DNA of 64,000 nucleotides. Origin: Pseudomonas migulae NBRC 103157 (GTDB taxonomy: Bacteria > Pseudomonadota > Gammaproteobacteria > Pseudomonadales > Pseudomonadaceae). The notes under the pieces are model-generated. The model was given only the letters and a program-made list of their open reading frames with translations, ran no database searches and had not been told where the DNA came from. The number at the start of each line of letters is the position of its first letter. Within the stretch, counting starts at the first letter, position 1. The stretch covers positions 1 through 64,000 of the forward strand of contig NZ_BDAG01000006.1 of the NCBI RefSeq assembly GCF_002091715.1. The letters are read 5' to 3'. The translations under genes were made by a program, and so were the position numbers. Below, one piece after another: positions 43,301 through 51,181 of the stretch.

Positions 43301-44250
43301 CCACTTTCTGGAGTACGTGGATCTGCGTACTGACCATCGGCAGCCTGATCGGCCTGACCTGGCTGCTGATCGGCACCCGCAAGGGCGAAACCAAGGGCAG
43401 CGTCGACCAGACCATGGGCCACAGCTTCGACGGCATCGAGGAGTACGACAATCCGCTGCCACAGTGGTGGTTCATGCTGTTCGCCGGCACGCTGGTGTTT
43501 GCCGTGGGTTACCTGATTCTCTATCCGGGCCTGGGCAACTGGAAAGGCGTCCTGCCGGGGTACGAGGACGGCTGGACCGGCGTTCACGAATGGGAAAAGG
43601 AGATGAACAAGGCTGACGCGAAGTTCGGACCGATCTTCGCCAAATTCGCCGCCATGCCGGTGGAAGAAGTGGCCAAGGACCCGCAAGCGCTGAAAATGGG
43701 CGGTCGCCTGTTCGCCTCCAACTGCTCGGTGTGCCACGGCTCGGATGCCAAGGGCGCTTTCGGCTTCCCGAACCTGGCCGACAGCAACTGGCGCTGGGGC
43801 GGCGACGCCGAGATGATCAAGACCACGATCATGGGTGGACGCATGGCGGCGATGCCGGCCTGGGGTGAAATCCTCGGTGAAGCCGGCGTGAAAAACGTTG
43901 CAGCGTTTGTGCGTCATGAACTGGCCGGCCTGCCATTGCCGGCTGGCGACACCGCCGACCTGCAAGCCGGACAGCAAGCGTTCAGCACCACTTGCGTAGC
44001 CTGTCATGGGGCAAACGGCAAGGGCACTGAAGCCATGGGTGCGCCGAATCTGACGCAACCGGCCGGGTTCATTTACGGTACAAGCCTGGCGCAACTGCAA
44101 CAAACCATTCGTCATGGCCGCCAGGGCCATATGCCGGCGCAGAATGAACTGCTCGGCAACGATAAGGTGCAACTGCTGGCCGCTTATGTGTACAGCTTGT
44201 CTCACGGTGTGAATACAGAGCGTTTGCAGGCGCAAGGCAAAAGCGAATAG
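43297..44250 (+). CDS. ccoP: cbb3 oxidase subunit III, di-heme cytochrome c (first operon)
   Basis: Accepts electrons from soluble cytochrome c. The 317-residue protein has two N-terminal helices, the conserved [17 protein letters not shown], and two heme sites, CSVCH near 143 and CVACH near 233. Compared with the second CcoP it lacks about 10 residues in the loop before [11 protein letters not shown]. It ends the first ccoNOQP operon; a hairpin follows. Confidence 0.97.
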   Translation: MTTFWSTWICVLTIGSLIGLTWLLIGTRKGETKGSVDQTMGHSFDGIEEYDNPLPQWWFMLFAGTLVFAVGYLILYPGLGNWKGVLPGYEDGWTGVHEWEKEMNKADAKFGPIFAKFAAMPVEEVAKDPQALKMGGRLFASNCSVCHGSDAKGAFGFPNLADSNWRWGGDAEMIKTTIMGGRMAAMPAWGEILGEAGVKNVAAFVRHELAGLPLPAGDTADLQAGQQAFSTTCVACHGANGKGTEAMGAPNLTQPAGFIYGTSLAQLQQTIRHGRQGHMPAQNELLGNDKVQLLAAYVYSLSHGVNTERLQAQGKSE

Positions 44251-44265
44251 TTCTTGACCCCTCTA

Positions 44266-44292
44266 CTGCCGCATTCTCCCCGGATGCGGCAG
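44266..44292 (+). terminator. Hairpin after first cbb3 operon
   Basis: Perfect 9-bp arms CTGCCGCAT and ATGCGGCAG around a 9-base loop, 16 bases after the ccoP stop. The tail (TTCCCTACCCCTTT) is only moderately T-rich, so termination may be partial. Confidence 0.55.
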
Positions 44293-44306
44293 TTCCCTAC
44301 CCCTTT

Positions 44307-44321
44307 GCGACCCATTGTCGC
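44307..44321. promoter_or_regulatory. RegA/PrrA/RoxR-type palindrome
   Basis: GCGAC-CCATT-GTCGC is a perfect inverted repeat of the GCGNC-N-GNCGC form recognised by the RegA/PrrA (RoxR) response regulators of oxidase genes. It is 427 bases upstream of the second ccoN. Assignment to RoxR is inference. Confidence 0.4.
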
Positions 44322-44560
44322 ACCCTCCGTTAGTCCTCCTTTCGATTCCCCGGATTCGGGTCTAAGCTTGCTCCGATGCGGACTGGCATGAGCCGGTTCC
44401 AGGTCGACCCAACCCGATGTGTTCGACGAATCTGCTCGATGACAAGCCGCAAAGGCTGGTAGATACCGGCTGTCGTGCCAATTGCCATCGGTCACCCGCT
44501 CGTTGCGTTTGAACACACCCCGTTACATCTGACCTGACCCTCTCACCATTTTCGTTCACT

Positions 44561-44590
44561 GCGACATTTTGTCCGAGGGCGATTTTGTCC
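44561..44590. promoter_or_regulatory. Direct repeat of TTTTGTCC, partial RoxR-like sites
   Basis: GCGACATTTTGTCC (44561-44574) is followed by GGCGATTTTGTCC (44578-44590), spaced about one and a half helical turns. Each resembles one GCGAC-N5-GTC element with a damaged outer base. It lies 65 bases upstream of the sigma70-like promoter. Confidence 0.35.
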
Positions 44591-44654
44591 TTACGCGGCG
44601 CATGGAAAGGCCGCAGAATCAGCTTTTGAAAGCATTGACCCAGGTCATGGCGCG

Positions 44655-44683
44655 TTGCAATGACCCCCTGCTTTCTCCATACT
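44655..44683 (+). promoter_or_regulatory. Sigma70-like promoter of the second cbb3 operon
   Basis: TTGCAA (44655-44660) and CATACT (44678-44683) with a 17-base spacer give a start near 44690, 44 bases before the ccoN ATG. A TGACC-CA-GGTCA palindrome is at 44636-44647, but it is a poor ANR box (7 of 10) and not at -41.5. No other gene-like content was seen in 44322-44733. Confidence 0.55.
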
Positions 44684-44733
44684 TGCGGCCGATTTTTACT
44701 CCTAATAAAACACCCAAACCGTGGAACCTTAGA

Positions 44734-46176
44734 ATGAGCACAGCAATCAGTCCGACTGCTTATAACTATAAGGTAGTCCGCCAGTTCGCCATCATGACGG
44801 TGGTCTGGGGGATCCTTGGCATGGGGCTCGGTGTCTTCATCGCCTCGCAACTGGTCTGGCCGGAGTTGAACTTCGGCCTGCCGTGGACGAGCTTTGGACG
44901 CCTGCGCCCGCTGCACACAAACCTGGTGATTTTCGCCTTCGGTGGTTGTGCACTGTTTGCCACTTCTTATTATGTCGTGCAGCGAACCTGCCAAACGCGA
45001 CTGATTTCCGACAGCCTCGCGGCCTTCACCTTCTGGGGTTGGCAAGCGGTAATCGTCGGCGCCATCGTTACCTTGCCGCTGGGTTACACCACCACCAAGG
45101 AATACGCTGAGCTGGAATGGCCCCTGGCTATTCTGCTGGCCATCGTCTGGGTTACTTACGGTCTGGTGTTCTTCGGCACCATCACCAAGCGCAAAACCAA
45201 GCATATCTATGTGGGTAACTGGTTCTACGGTGCCTTCATCGTTGTGACTGCGATGCTGCACATCGTCAACCACGCCTCCCTGCCAGTCAGCTTCTTCAAG
45301 TCCTACTCGGCCTACTCGGGTGCGACGGACGCGATGATCCAGTGGTGGTACGGCCACAACGCGGTCGGTTTCTTCCTGACCACCGGTTTCCTGGGGATGA
45401 TGTACTACTTCGTTCCGAAGCAGGCCGAGCGTCCGATCTACTCCTATCGCCTGTCGATCGTGCACTTCTGGGCGCTGATCACCCTGTACATCTGGGCCGG
45501 TCCGCACCACTTGCACTACACCGCACTGCCGGACTGGGCTCAGTCCCTGGGCATGGCGATGTCGATCATCCTGCTGGCTCCGAGCTGGGGCGGCATGATC
45601 AACGGCATGATGACCCTGTCGGGCGCCTGGCATAAGCTGCGCACCGACCCGATCCTGCGCTTCCTGGTGGTATCGCTGGCGTTCTACGGCATGTCGACCT
45701 TTGAAGGTCCGATGATGGCGATCAAGACCGTCAACTCGCTGTCGCACTACACCGACTGGACCATCGGCCACGTACACGCCGGCGCTCTCGGCTGGGTAGC
45801 AATGATCTCGATCGGCGCGATCTACCACATGATCCCGAAACTGTTCGGTCGCGCGCAGATGCACAGCATCGGCCTGATCAACGCGCACTTCTGGCTCGCG
45901 ACCATAGGTACCGTTCTGTACATCGCTTCGATGTGGGTCAACGGCATCACCCAGGGTCTGATGTGGCGTGCAATCAACGACGACGGCACCCTCACCTACT
46001 CGTTCGTTGAAGCGCTGCAAGCCAGCCACCCTGGTTTCATCGTTCGCGCCCTGGGCGGTGCGTTCTTCGCCAGCGGCATGCTGTTCATGGCCTACAACGT
46101 ATGGCGTACCGTACGTGCCTCGAACCCGGCTGAAGCCAAAGCTGCTGAACAGATCGCTGTAGTTGGAGCTCACTGA
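44734..46176 (+). CDS. ccoN: cbb3-type cytochrome c oxidase subunit I (second operon)
   Basis: A 480-residue catalytic subunit with the same His motifs as the first CcoN ([42 protein letters not shown]). ATG 44734 gives [13 protein letters not shown]; an open frame back to 44569 is not used. It corresponds to P. aeruginosa ccoN1, the constitutively expressed form. The second half is nearly identical at DNA level to the first ccoN, with uninterrupted matches of 53 and 44 bases, while the 5' part differs at many third positions. Its stop overlaps the ccoO start (TGATG). Confidence 0.97.
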   Translation: MSTAISPTAYNYKVVRQFAIMTVVWGILGMGLGVFIASQLVWPELNFGLPWTSFGRLRPLHTNLVIFAFGGCALFATSYYVVQRTCQTRLISDSLAAFTFWGWQAVIVGAIVTLPLGYTTTKEYAELEWPLAILLAIVWVTYGLVFFGTITKRKTKHIYVGNWFYGAFIVVTAMLHIVNHASLPVSFFKSYSAYSGATDAMIQWWYGHNAVGFFLTTGFLGMMYYFVPKQAERPIYSYRLSIVHFWALITLYIWAGPHHLHYTALPDWAQSLGMAMSIILLAPSWGGMINGMMTLSGAWHKLRTDPILRFLVVSLAFYGMSTFEGPMMAIKTVNSLSHYTDWTIGHVHAGALGWVAMISIGAIYHMIPKLFGRAQMHSIGLINAHFWLATIGTVLYIASMWVNGITQGLMWRAINDDGTLTYSFVEALQASHPGFIVRALGGAFFASGMLFMAYNVWRTVRASNPAEAKAAEQIAVVGAH

Positions 46177-46784
46177 TGAAGCATGAAGCAGTCGAGAAGA
46201 ATATTGGCCTGCTGGCCTTCTTCATGGTTATCGCCGTCAGCGTCGGCGGCCTGACCCAGATCGTTCCGCTGTTTTTCCAGGACGTCACCAACAAGCCGGT
46301 GGAAGGCATGAAGCCGCGCACCGCCCTTGAACTGGAAGGCCGCGACATCTACATCGCCAACGGTTGTGTCGGCTGCCACTCGCAGATGATCCGCCCGTTC
46401 CGTGCTGAAACCGAACGTTACGGCCACTACTCGGTCGCCGGTGAAAGCGTCTGGGACCACCCGTTCCTGTGGGGTTCCAAGCGTACCGGTCCGGACCTGG
46501 CCCGTGTCGGCGGTCGTTACTCCGATGACTGGCAGCGTGCGCATTTGTACAACCCGCGCAACGTCGTGCCCGAGTCGAAAATGCCGGCCTACCCGTTCCT
46601 CGTGGAAAACAAGCTCGACGGCAAAGACACCGCCAAGAAAATGGAAGTCTTGCGCACGCTCGGCGTCCCTTACACCGACGAAGACATCGCCGGCGCCAAG
46701 GATGCTGTGAAGGGCAAAACCGAAATGGACGCGCTGGTGGCCTATCTGCAAGGCCTGGGCACCATCATCAAAAGCAAACGGTGA
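46176..46784 (+). CDS. ccoO: cbb3 oxidase subunit II, mono-heme cytochrome c (second operon)
   Basis: A 202-residue protein like the first CcoO: one N-terminal helix, CVGCH heme site near 64, and the downstream Met in SKMPAYPFL. Its ATG overlaps the ccoN stop by one base, which suggests coupled translation. It differs from the first CcoO mainly after residue 140 ([13 protein letters not shown]). Confidence 0.97.
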   Translation: MKHEAVEKNIGLLAFFMVIAVSVGGLTQIVPLFFQDVTNKPVEGMKPRTALELEGRDIYIANGCVGCHSQMIRPFRAETERYGHYSVAGESVWDHPFLWGSKRTGPDLARVGGRYSDDWQRAHLYNPRNVVPESKMPAYPFLVENKLDGKDTAKKMEVLRTLGVPYTDEDIAGAKDAVKGKTEMDALVAYLQGLGTIIKSKR

Positions 46785-46789
46785 TTTAG

Positions 46790-46975
46790 ATGGATATCGG
46801 GATGATTCGTGGCCTGGGCACCGTTGTCGTGATGGTGGCCTTCATCGGTCTTGCTTTGTGGGTATTCAGCCCCAAGCGCAAGTCGGAGTTTGAAGACGCG
46901 ACCTTGCTGCCTTTCGCGGATGATCCCGAAGCCATCAAGCACGTCGAGCAAGCTTCTAGGAGTAACAAAGAATGA
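46790..46975 (+). CDS. ccoQ: cbb3 oxidase small subunit CcoQ/FixQ (second operon)
   Basis: A 61-residue single-helix protein ([18 protein letters not shown]). It starts 5 bases after ccoO and overlaps the ccoP start by 4 bases. It lacks the longer N-terminus (MPFEIMSVM) of the first CcoQ. Confidence 0.92.
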   Translation: MDIGMIRGLGTVVVMVAFIGLALWVFSPKRKSEFEDATLLPFADDPEAIKHVEQASRSNKE

Positions 46976-47955
46976 CTACGTTCTGGAGTCTGTACGTCAC
47001 AGTCCTCAGTCTCGGCACCATCTTCGCCCTGACCTGGCTGCTGCTGTCCACCCGCAAGGGCCAGCGCAGCGAAGCCACCGAAGAGACGGTTGGCCACTCC
47101 TTCGACGGGATCGAGGAGTACGACAACCCACTGCCGAAATGGTGGTTCATGTTGTTCGTGGGCACCATCATCTTCGCCCTGGGCTACCTGGTGCTGTACC
47201 CGGGCCTGGGCAACTGGAAAGGCCTGCTGCCAGGTTACAACTACCTGGATAACGAGAAGCAGACCGCGTTCGCCAACGGCCAGAGCGGCTGGACCGGCGT
47301 TCACGAATGGGAAAAGGAAATGGCCAAGTCGGACGCCAAGTTCGGTCCGATCTTTGCCAAGTTCGCTTCCATGCCGATTGAAGAAGTCGCCAAGGACCCG
47401 CAAGCCCTGAAGATGGGTGGCCGCCTGTTCGCCTCCAACTGCTCGGTCTGCCACGGCTCCGACGCCAAGGGCGCTTATGGCTTCCCTAACCTGACCGACG
47501 CCGACTGGCGCTGGGGCGGCGAAGCGGAAACCATCAAGACCACCATCATGGGTGGCCGTCATGCGGTCATGCCGGCGTGGGCTGAAGTGATCGGCGAGCA
47601 AGGCGTGGCGGACGTTGCTGCGTTCGTCCTGACCAACCTCGATGGCCGCAAGCTGCCGGAAGGCACCAAAGCCGACCCGGCTGCCGGGCAGAAACTGTTC
47701 GCTGCCAACTGCGTGGCCTGCCACGGTCCGGCCGGCAAAGGGACGCCAGCAATGGGCGCACCTGACCTGACCCACCCGGCGGCGTTCATCTACGGTTCGA
47801 GCTTCGCTCAACTGCAGCAGACCATCCGTTACGGCCGTCAGGGCCAGATGCCTGCGCAAGAGCAGCTGCAAGGCAACGACAAGGTTCACCTGCTGGCCGC
47901 TTACGTCTACAGCCTGTCTCACGGTGAGAAAGCTCCGGCGCAAGATGCTCAGTAA
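46972..47955 (+). CDS. ccoP: cbb3 oxidase subunit III, di-heme cytochrome c (second operon)
   Basis: A 327-residue di-heme cytochrome c with two N-terminal helices, [17 protein letters not shown], and heme sites CSVCH near 157 and CVACH near 246. A 10-residue-longer loop ([18 protein letters not shown]) before [11 protein letters not shown] distinguishes it from the first CcoP and may affect which soluble cytochrome it binds. Strong terminator follows. Confidence 0.97.
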   Translation: MTTFWSLYVTVLSLGTIFALTWLLLSTRKGQRSEATEETVGHSFDGIEEYDNPLPKWWFMLFVGTIIFALGYLVLYPGLGNWKGLLPGYNYLDNEKQTAFANGQSGWTGVHEWEKEMAKSDAKFGPIFAKFASMPIEEVAKDPQALKMGGRLFASNCSVCHGSDAKGAYGFPNLTDADWRWGGEAETIKTTIMGGRHAVMPAWAEVIGEQGVADVAAFVLTNLDGRKLPEGTKADPAAGQKLFAANCVACHGPAGKGTPAMGAPDLTHPAAFIYGSSFAQLQQTIRYGRQGQMPAQEQLQGNDKVHLLAAYVYSLSHGEKAPAQDAQ

Positions 47956-47979
47956 GCTGATCGCCTGATACAAAAAACG

Positions 47980-48013
47980 GCCCCGCCAATGAGAATTGGC
48001 GGGGCTTTTTTTA
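47980..48013 (+). terminator. Terminator of second cbb3 operon
   Basis: Perfect 11-bp arms (47980-47990, 47995-48005), GAGA loop, then seven T residues. Confidence 0.94.
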
Positions 48014-48024
48014 TGGTTTTTTCC

Positions 48025-48138
48025 TATAGGAGCCGGCTTGCTGCGGACGGCGTTCCGACGATGGATTTAAACGCGCCGCGTTAATCCAGACAGCACGCGT
48101 AATCGTTAACGTCCATCGCCAGCAAGCCGGCTCCTACA
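48025..48138. repeat. REP pair (family B), long spacer
   Basis: TATAGGAGCCGGCTTGCTGC at the left and its inverse ending CCGGCTCCTACAG at the right. The left arm is the CTGCGGACGGCGTTCCGACG variant, also present at 59.04 kb. Confidence 0.9.
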
Positions 48139-48164
48139 GTTTCGAATTGGGTGAACCCGATCCC

Positions 48165-48255
48165 ATGTAGGAGCCGGCTTGCTGGCGATGGCGGTGGGTC
48201 AGGCAACGATGTGTTGACGGGACGGACGCTATCGCCAGCAAGCCGGCTCCTACAC
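48165..48255. repeat. REP pair (family B), in tandem with the previous pair
   Basis: TGTAGGAGCCGGCTTGCTGG and inverse, starting 27 bases after the previous pair. This is the only place in the window with two complete pairs side by side. Confidence 0.9.
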
Positions 48256-48716
48256 GGGGTCGGTGGACAAATCCGGAATGAGGTAACGGGGTCACCTAAG
48301 AGCCAGGTGCTTTAAGGCCGCCTCGGCGGCTCTGGCTGTGGTCGCCCCCTCGAGAGGCCGAGTGGAGGTTCTGCTCAGTGGGCAACCCGGCATGGATGGC
48401 CGATGGCGGCGGGCCCACGGAGCAGGACCGGAGCGAGGCACCGAACGAAAGGGGCAAAAGCGCTTGGTTACTTGGCGCTTCTCCAAGTAACTCGCCGTAA
48501 GGGCGAAACCGTCAGCAGCCGTTGCCGCAGAAACGGATAAATACACGCCAAACATAAGGTCGCCATTGCCGGAACGCCGTCCACAGCAGGCCGATTCCTA
48601 CGGGTTACTGAGCTACCTTTGTTTACCGGAACTCCTTGAAGAATCTTTTTTATCGTTGCCCCGAAACGCGGCAGGCACAAGGTTGGGGAGGTAAATTTTT
48701 CACATAGGACTTAATC
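48256..48716. other. Gene-poor insertion between ccoP and ccoG, repeat-like
   Basis: No convincing gene is present. 48290-48560 is GC-rich with direct and inverted short motifs (GGCCGCC/GGCGGCT, TTGGTTACTTGGCGC followed by CCAAGTAAC) and resembles intergenic repeats known from P. fluorescens genomes, from memory. 48600-48716 is AT-richer than the rest of the window. In P. aeruginosa ccoP and ccoG are almost adjacent, so the block looks inserted. Confidence 0.5.
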
Positions 48717-48896
48717 ATGAATGACGCTCCAGATACGCCCCCAAAAAATGCCCCACCAAAAGAACATAATCCTGGCTACAACAACGAATCCAGCATTGTT
48801 GAACGTCTACGGATGCCTGAAGACAGCATCGACTTCAACCCTGAGCGAGCAGTCATCATCAGCAGGCCATCGGAGATTGACTCCGCCCACACCTGA
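48717..48896 (+). CDS. Unrecognised small ORF, 59 aa, possibly truncated
   Basis: ATG 48717 follows TAGGACTTAATC (AGGA at 8-base spacing), with a stop codon just upstream in frame. The product begins MNDAPDTPPKNAPPKEHNPG, has a Pro/Asn-rich N-terminus and continues with SSIVERLRMPEDSIDFNP. This is a normal protein-like composition, unlike the shadow frames. It may be a real small gene or the N-terminal remnant of a longer protein whose rest has been lost. No family recognised. Confidence 0.45.
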   Translation: MNDAPDTPPKNAPPKEHNPGYNNESSIVERLRMPEDSIDFNPERAVIISRPSEIDSAHT

Positions 48897-49088
48897 AAAA
48901 CCGTCCATAATTTCACCAGTCAATTGATTCAAGTCATTACACCGTCGATTGATTTCCACCAACGTGACCAAAGGTCGCACCCGTTCGCTGCCGCTACCGG
49001 CGTATCATTGCGCCACTGCAACACCCTTTTTGACCGCGGTCGGCATGTACTGACCGAGGCATTTTTCCACTGCCGTGGGATGCAACCG

Positions 49089-50504
49089 ATGAGCAACCAG
49101 ATTCCGGTACACGACGTTACCCCGCCAGCCAAAAACGCGAACAACAGCGTCGACCTCTACGCCTCTCGAGAAAAGATCTACACCCGCGCCTTCACCGGCC
49201 TGTTCCGCAACCTGCGGATGATGGGTGGTGCCTTTTTGTTTCTGTTGTATTTCGGCACGGTGTGGCTGAACTGGGGTGGTCATCAAGCCGTCTGGTGGAA
49301 CCTGCCGGAGCGTAAATTCTTCATCTTTGGCGCCACCTTCTGGCCCCAGGACTTCATCCTGCTTTCGGGCATTCTGATCGTCAGCGCCTTCGGCCTGTTT
49401 TTCATTACCGTGTACGCCGGTCGCATCTGGTGTGGCTATACCTGCCCGCAGAGCGTGTGGACGTGGATTTTCATGTGGTGCGAAAAGGTCACCGAAGGCG
49501 ACCGCAACCAACGCATCAAGCTGGACAAGGCGCCGATGAGTGCCAACAAGTTCCTGCGCAAATTCAGCAAGCACGCGATGTGGCTGTTGATCGGCTTCGT
49601 CACCGGCATGACATTCGTTGGCTACTTCTCACCGATCCGCGAACTGACCCTCGACTTCTTCACCGGCGAGGCCGATGGCTGGTCGTATTTCTGGGTCGGT
49701 TTCTTCACCCTTGCCACCTACGGCAACGCCGGCTGGTTGCGCGAACAAGTGTGCATTTACATGTGCCCGTATGCGCGTTTCCAGAGCGTGATGTTCGACA
49801 AGGACACGCTGATCGTTTCCTACGACCCGCGTCGCGGTGAAAGCCGCGGCCCGCGCAAGAAAGGCATCGACTACAAGGCCCAGGGCCTGGGCGATTGCAT
49901 CGACTGCACCATGTGCGTCCAGGTCTGCCCGACCGGTATCGACATCCGCGACGGCCTGCAAATCGAGTGCATCGGCTGCGCCGCGTGCATTGATGCCTGC
50001 GACAGCATCATGGACAAGATGGATTACCCGCGCGGCCTGATCAGCTACACCACCGAGCACAACCTGTCCGGGCAAAAAACCCATAAACTGCGCCCGCGCC
50101 TGATCGGCTACGCCGCTGTATTGCTGGCGATGATGGCGTTGCTGGCGACGGCGTTCTTCATGCGTTCGCTGGTCGGTTTCGACGTCAGCAAAGACCGCGT
50201 GCTGTACCGCGAGAACGCCGAAGGCCGGATTGAAAACGTCTACAGCCTGAAGATCATGAACAAGGATCAGCGCGACCACACCTACGTGCTGGAAGCCGCC
50301 GGCCTGCCGGATCTCAAGCTGCAAGGCAAACGCGAGATCAAGGTCGCCGCCGGAGAGATTTTCAGCCAGCCGGTGGAACTGTCCATCGCCCCGGAAAAAC
50401 TGCCATCGAGCACCAACGAGGTGAAATTCATCCTCAAGGATGCCGATGACGAAAGTATCCACGTTGAAGCCAAGAGCCGGTTCATCGGCCCACAAATTCG
50501 TTGA
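49089..50504 (+). CDS. ccoG: cbb3 oxidase assembly ferredoxin-like protein CcoG (FixG/RdxA)
   Basis: A 471-residue inner-membrane protein that reduces copper for insertion into cbb3 oxidase. It has about five helices, GYTCPQSVWTWIF, and two 4Fe-4S motifs, CIDCTMCVQVCPTG near 270 and CIGCAACIDACDS near 293, then a C-terminal periplasmic Ig-like domain. ATG 49089 gives MSNQIPVHDV; upstream in-frame residues from 48924 look non-coding. First gene of ccoGHIS. Confidence 0.95.
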   Translation: MSNQIPVHDVTPPAKNANNSVDLYASREKIYTRAFTGLFRNLRMMGGAFLFLLYFGTVWLNWGGHQAVWWNLPERKFFIFGATFWPQDFILLSGILIVSAFGLFFITVYAGRIWCGYTCPQSVWTWIFMWCEKVTEGDRNQRIKLDKAPMSANKFLRKFSKHAMWLLIGFVTGMTFVGYFSPIRELTLDFFTGEADGWSYFWVGFFTLATYGNAGWLREQVCIYMCPYARFQSVMFDKDTLIVSYDPRRGESRGPRKKGIDYKAQGLGDCIDCTMCVQVCPTGIDIRDGLQIECIGCAACIDACDSIMDKMDYPRGLISYTTEHNLSGQKTHKLRPRLIGYAAVLLAMMALLATAFFMRSLVGFDVSKDRVLYRENAEGRIENVYSLKIMNKDQRDHTYVLEAAGLPDLKLQGKREIKVAAGEIFSQPVELSIAPEKLPSSTNEVKFILKDADDESIHVEAKSRFIGPQIR

Positions 50505-50515
50505 GAGAAGTGATC

Positions 50516-51049
50516 ATGCCCGCAGCAAACGCCGCAAGTCCCTGGTACAAGCACCTTTGGCCGTGGATCATCATCGCCATCCTCGCCTGCTCGGTGACGC
50601 TGACCTTGTCCATGGTGACGATCGCGGTGAACAATCCGGACAACCTGGTCAACGACAACTACTACGAGGCTGGCAAAGGCATCAACCGTTCGCTCGACCG
50701 CGAGCTGCTGGCACAGACCCTGCTCCTGCGTGCCAGCGTGCACCTGGATGACGTGACGGGTGAAGTCGACCTGCGCCTGAGCGGGAACAGCCAGCCGCAA
50801 ACCCTGGAGCTGAACCTGATCTCGCCAACGCAGCCCGAGAAGGATCGCAAGATCACCCTCGCCCGCAGTGAAACCGAACAGGGTCGCTATATCGGCCAGT
50901 TGAGCGACAAGGTCGATGGCCGTCGCTTCGTCGAACTGCTGGGCACTCAGGACGACCACATCTGGCGCATGTTCGAAGAAGAACTGGTCAGCCATGACAA
51001 GGATCTGCTGCTGGGTGACGAACCGCTGCAGGGCGCCGAACACTTGTAG
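50516..51049 (+). CDS. ccoH: cbb3 oxidase assembly protein CcoH/FixH
   Basis: A 177-residue protein with one N-terminal helix (HLWPWIIIAILACSVTLTLS) and a periplasmic FixH domain containing NDNYYEAGKGINRSLDRE. It is needed for cbb3 assembly and stays associated with the oxidase. ATG 50516 starts 11 bases after ccoG. Its stop codon TAG at 51047-51049 is part of a family C repeat, so the repeat has inserted at or moved into the end of the gene. Confidence 0.9.
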   Translation: MPAANAASPWYKHLWPWIIIAILACSVTLTLSMVTIAVNNPDNLVNDNYYEAGKGINRSLDRELLAQTLLLRASVHLDDVTGEVDLRLSGNSQPQTLELNLISPTQPEKDRKITLARSETEQGRYIGQLSDKVDGRRFVELLGTQDDHIWRMFEEELVSHDKDLLLGDEPLQGAEHL

Positions 51050-51145
51050 GAGCTGTCGAGTACAACGAGGCTGCGATCTTTTGATCTTGCTCTTCAAAAA
51101 CAACATCAAAAGATCGCAGCCTCGTTTCACTCGTCAGCTCCTACA
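51045..51145. repeat. Long inverted repeat (family C) overlapping ccoH stop
   Basis: Arms 51045-51085 and 51105-51145 match at 38 of 41 positions. The outer TGTAGGAGCTG and inner GAGGCTGCGATCTTTTGAT are shared in type with the 31.3-kb copy. It could weaken read-through from ccoH into ccoI. Confidence 0.9.
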
Positions 51146-51181
51146 GGTATGAGCCCTTCCCAGACGATAAGACTCCACCTT

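Noticed and set aside
44202-44516. 104-residue minus-strand open frame in the spacer between the cbb3 operons
   Set aside because: It runs into the ccoP coding end, has a mixed Cys/Arg/Gly composition and no ribosome site.
48025-48255. Regular spaced repeats that might be taken for a CRISPR array
   Set aside because: They are inverted REP pairs with hairpin arms, not direct repeats with uniform unique spacers, and no cas gene is present.
48292-48555. 87-residue open frame on the minus strand in the ccoP-ccoG insertion
   Set aside because: Its composition (Arg/Pro/Ala/Ser) is that of a translated repeat, and no ribosome site is present.
48924-48937. Possible ANR box upstream of ccoG (TTGAT-TCAA-GTCAT)
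   Set aside because: The second half matches at only three of five positions, and no -10 element is at the right distance.
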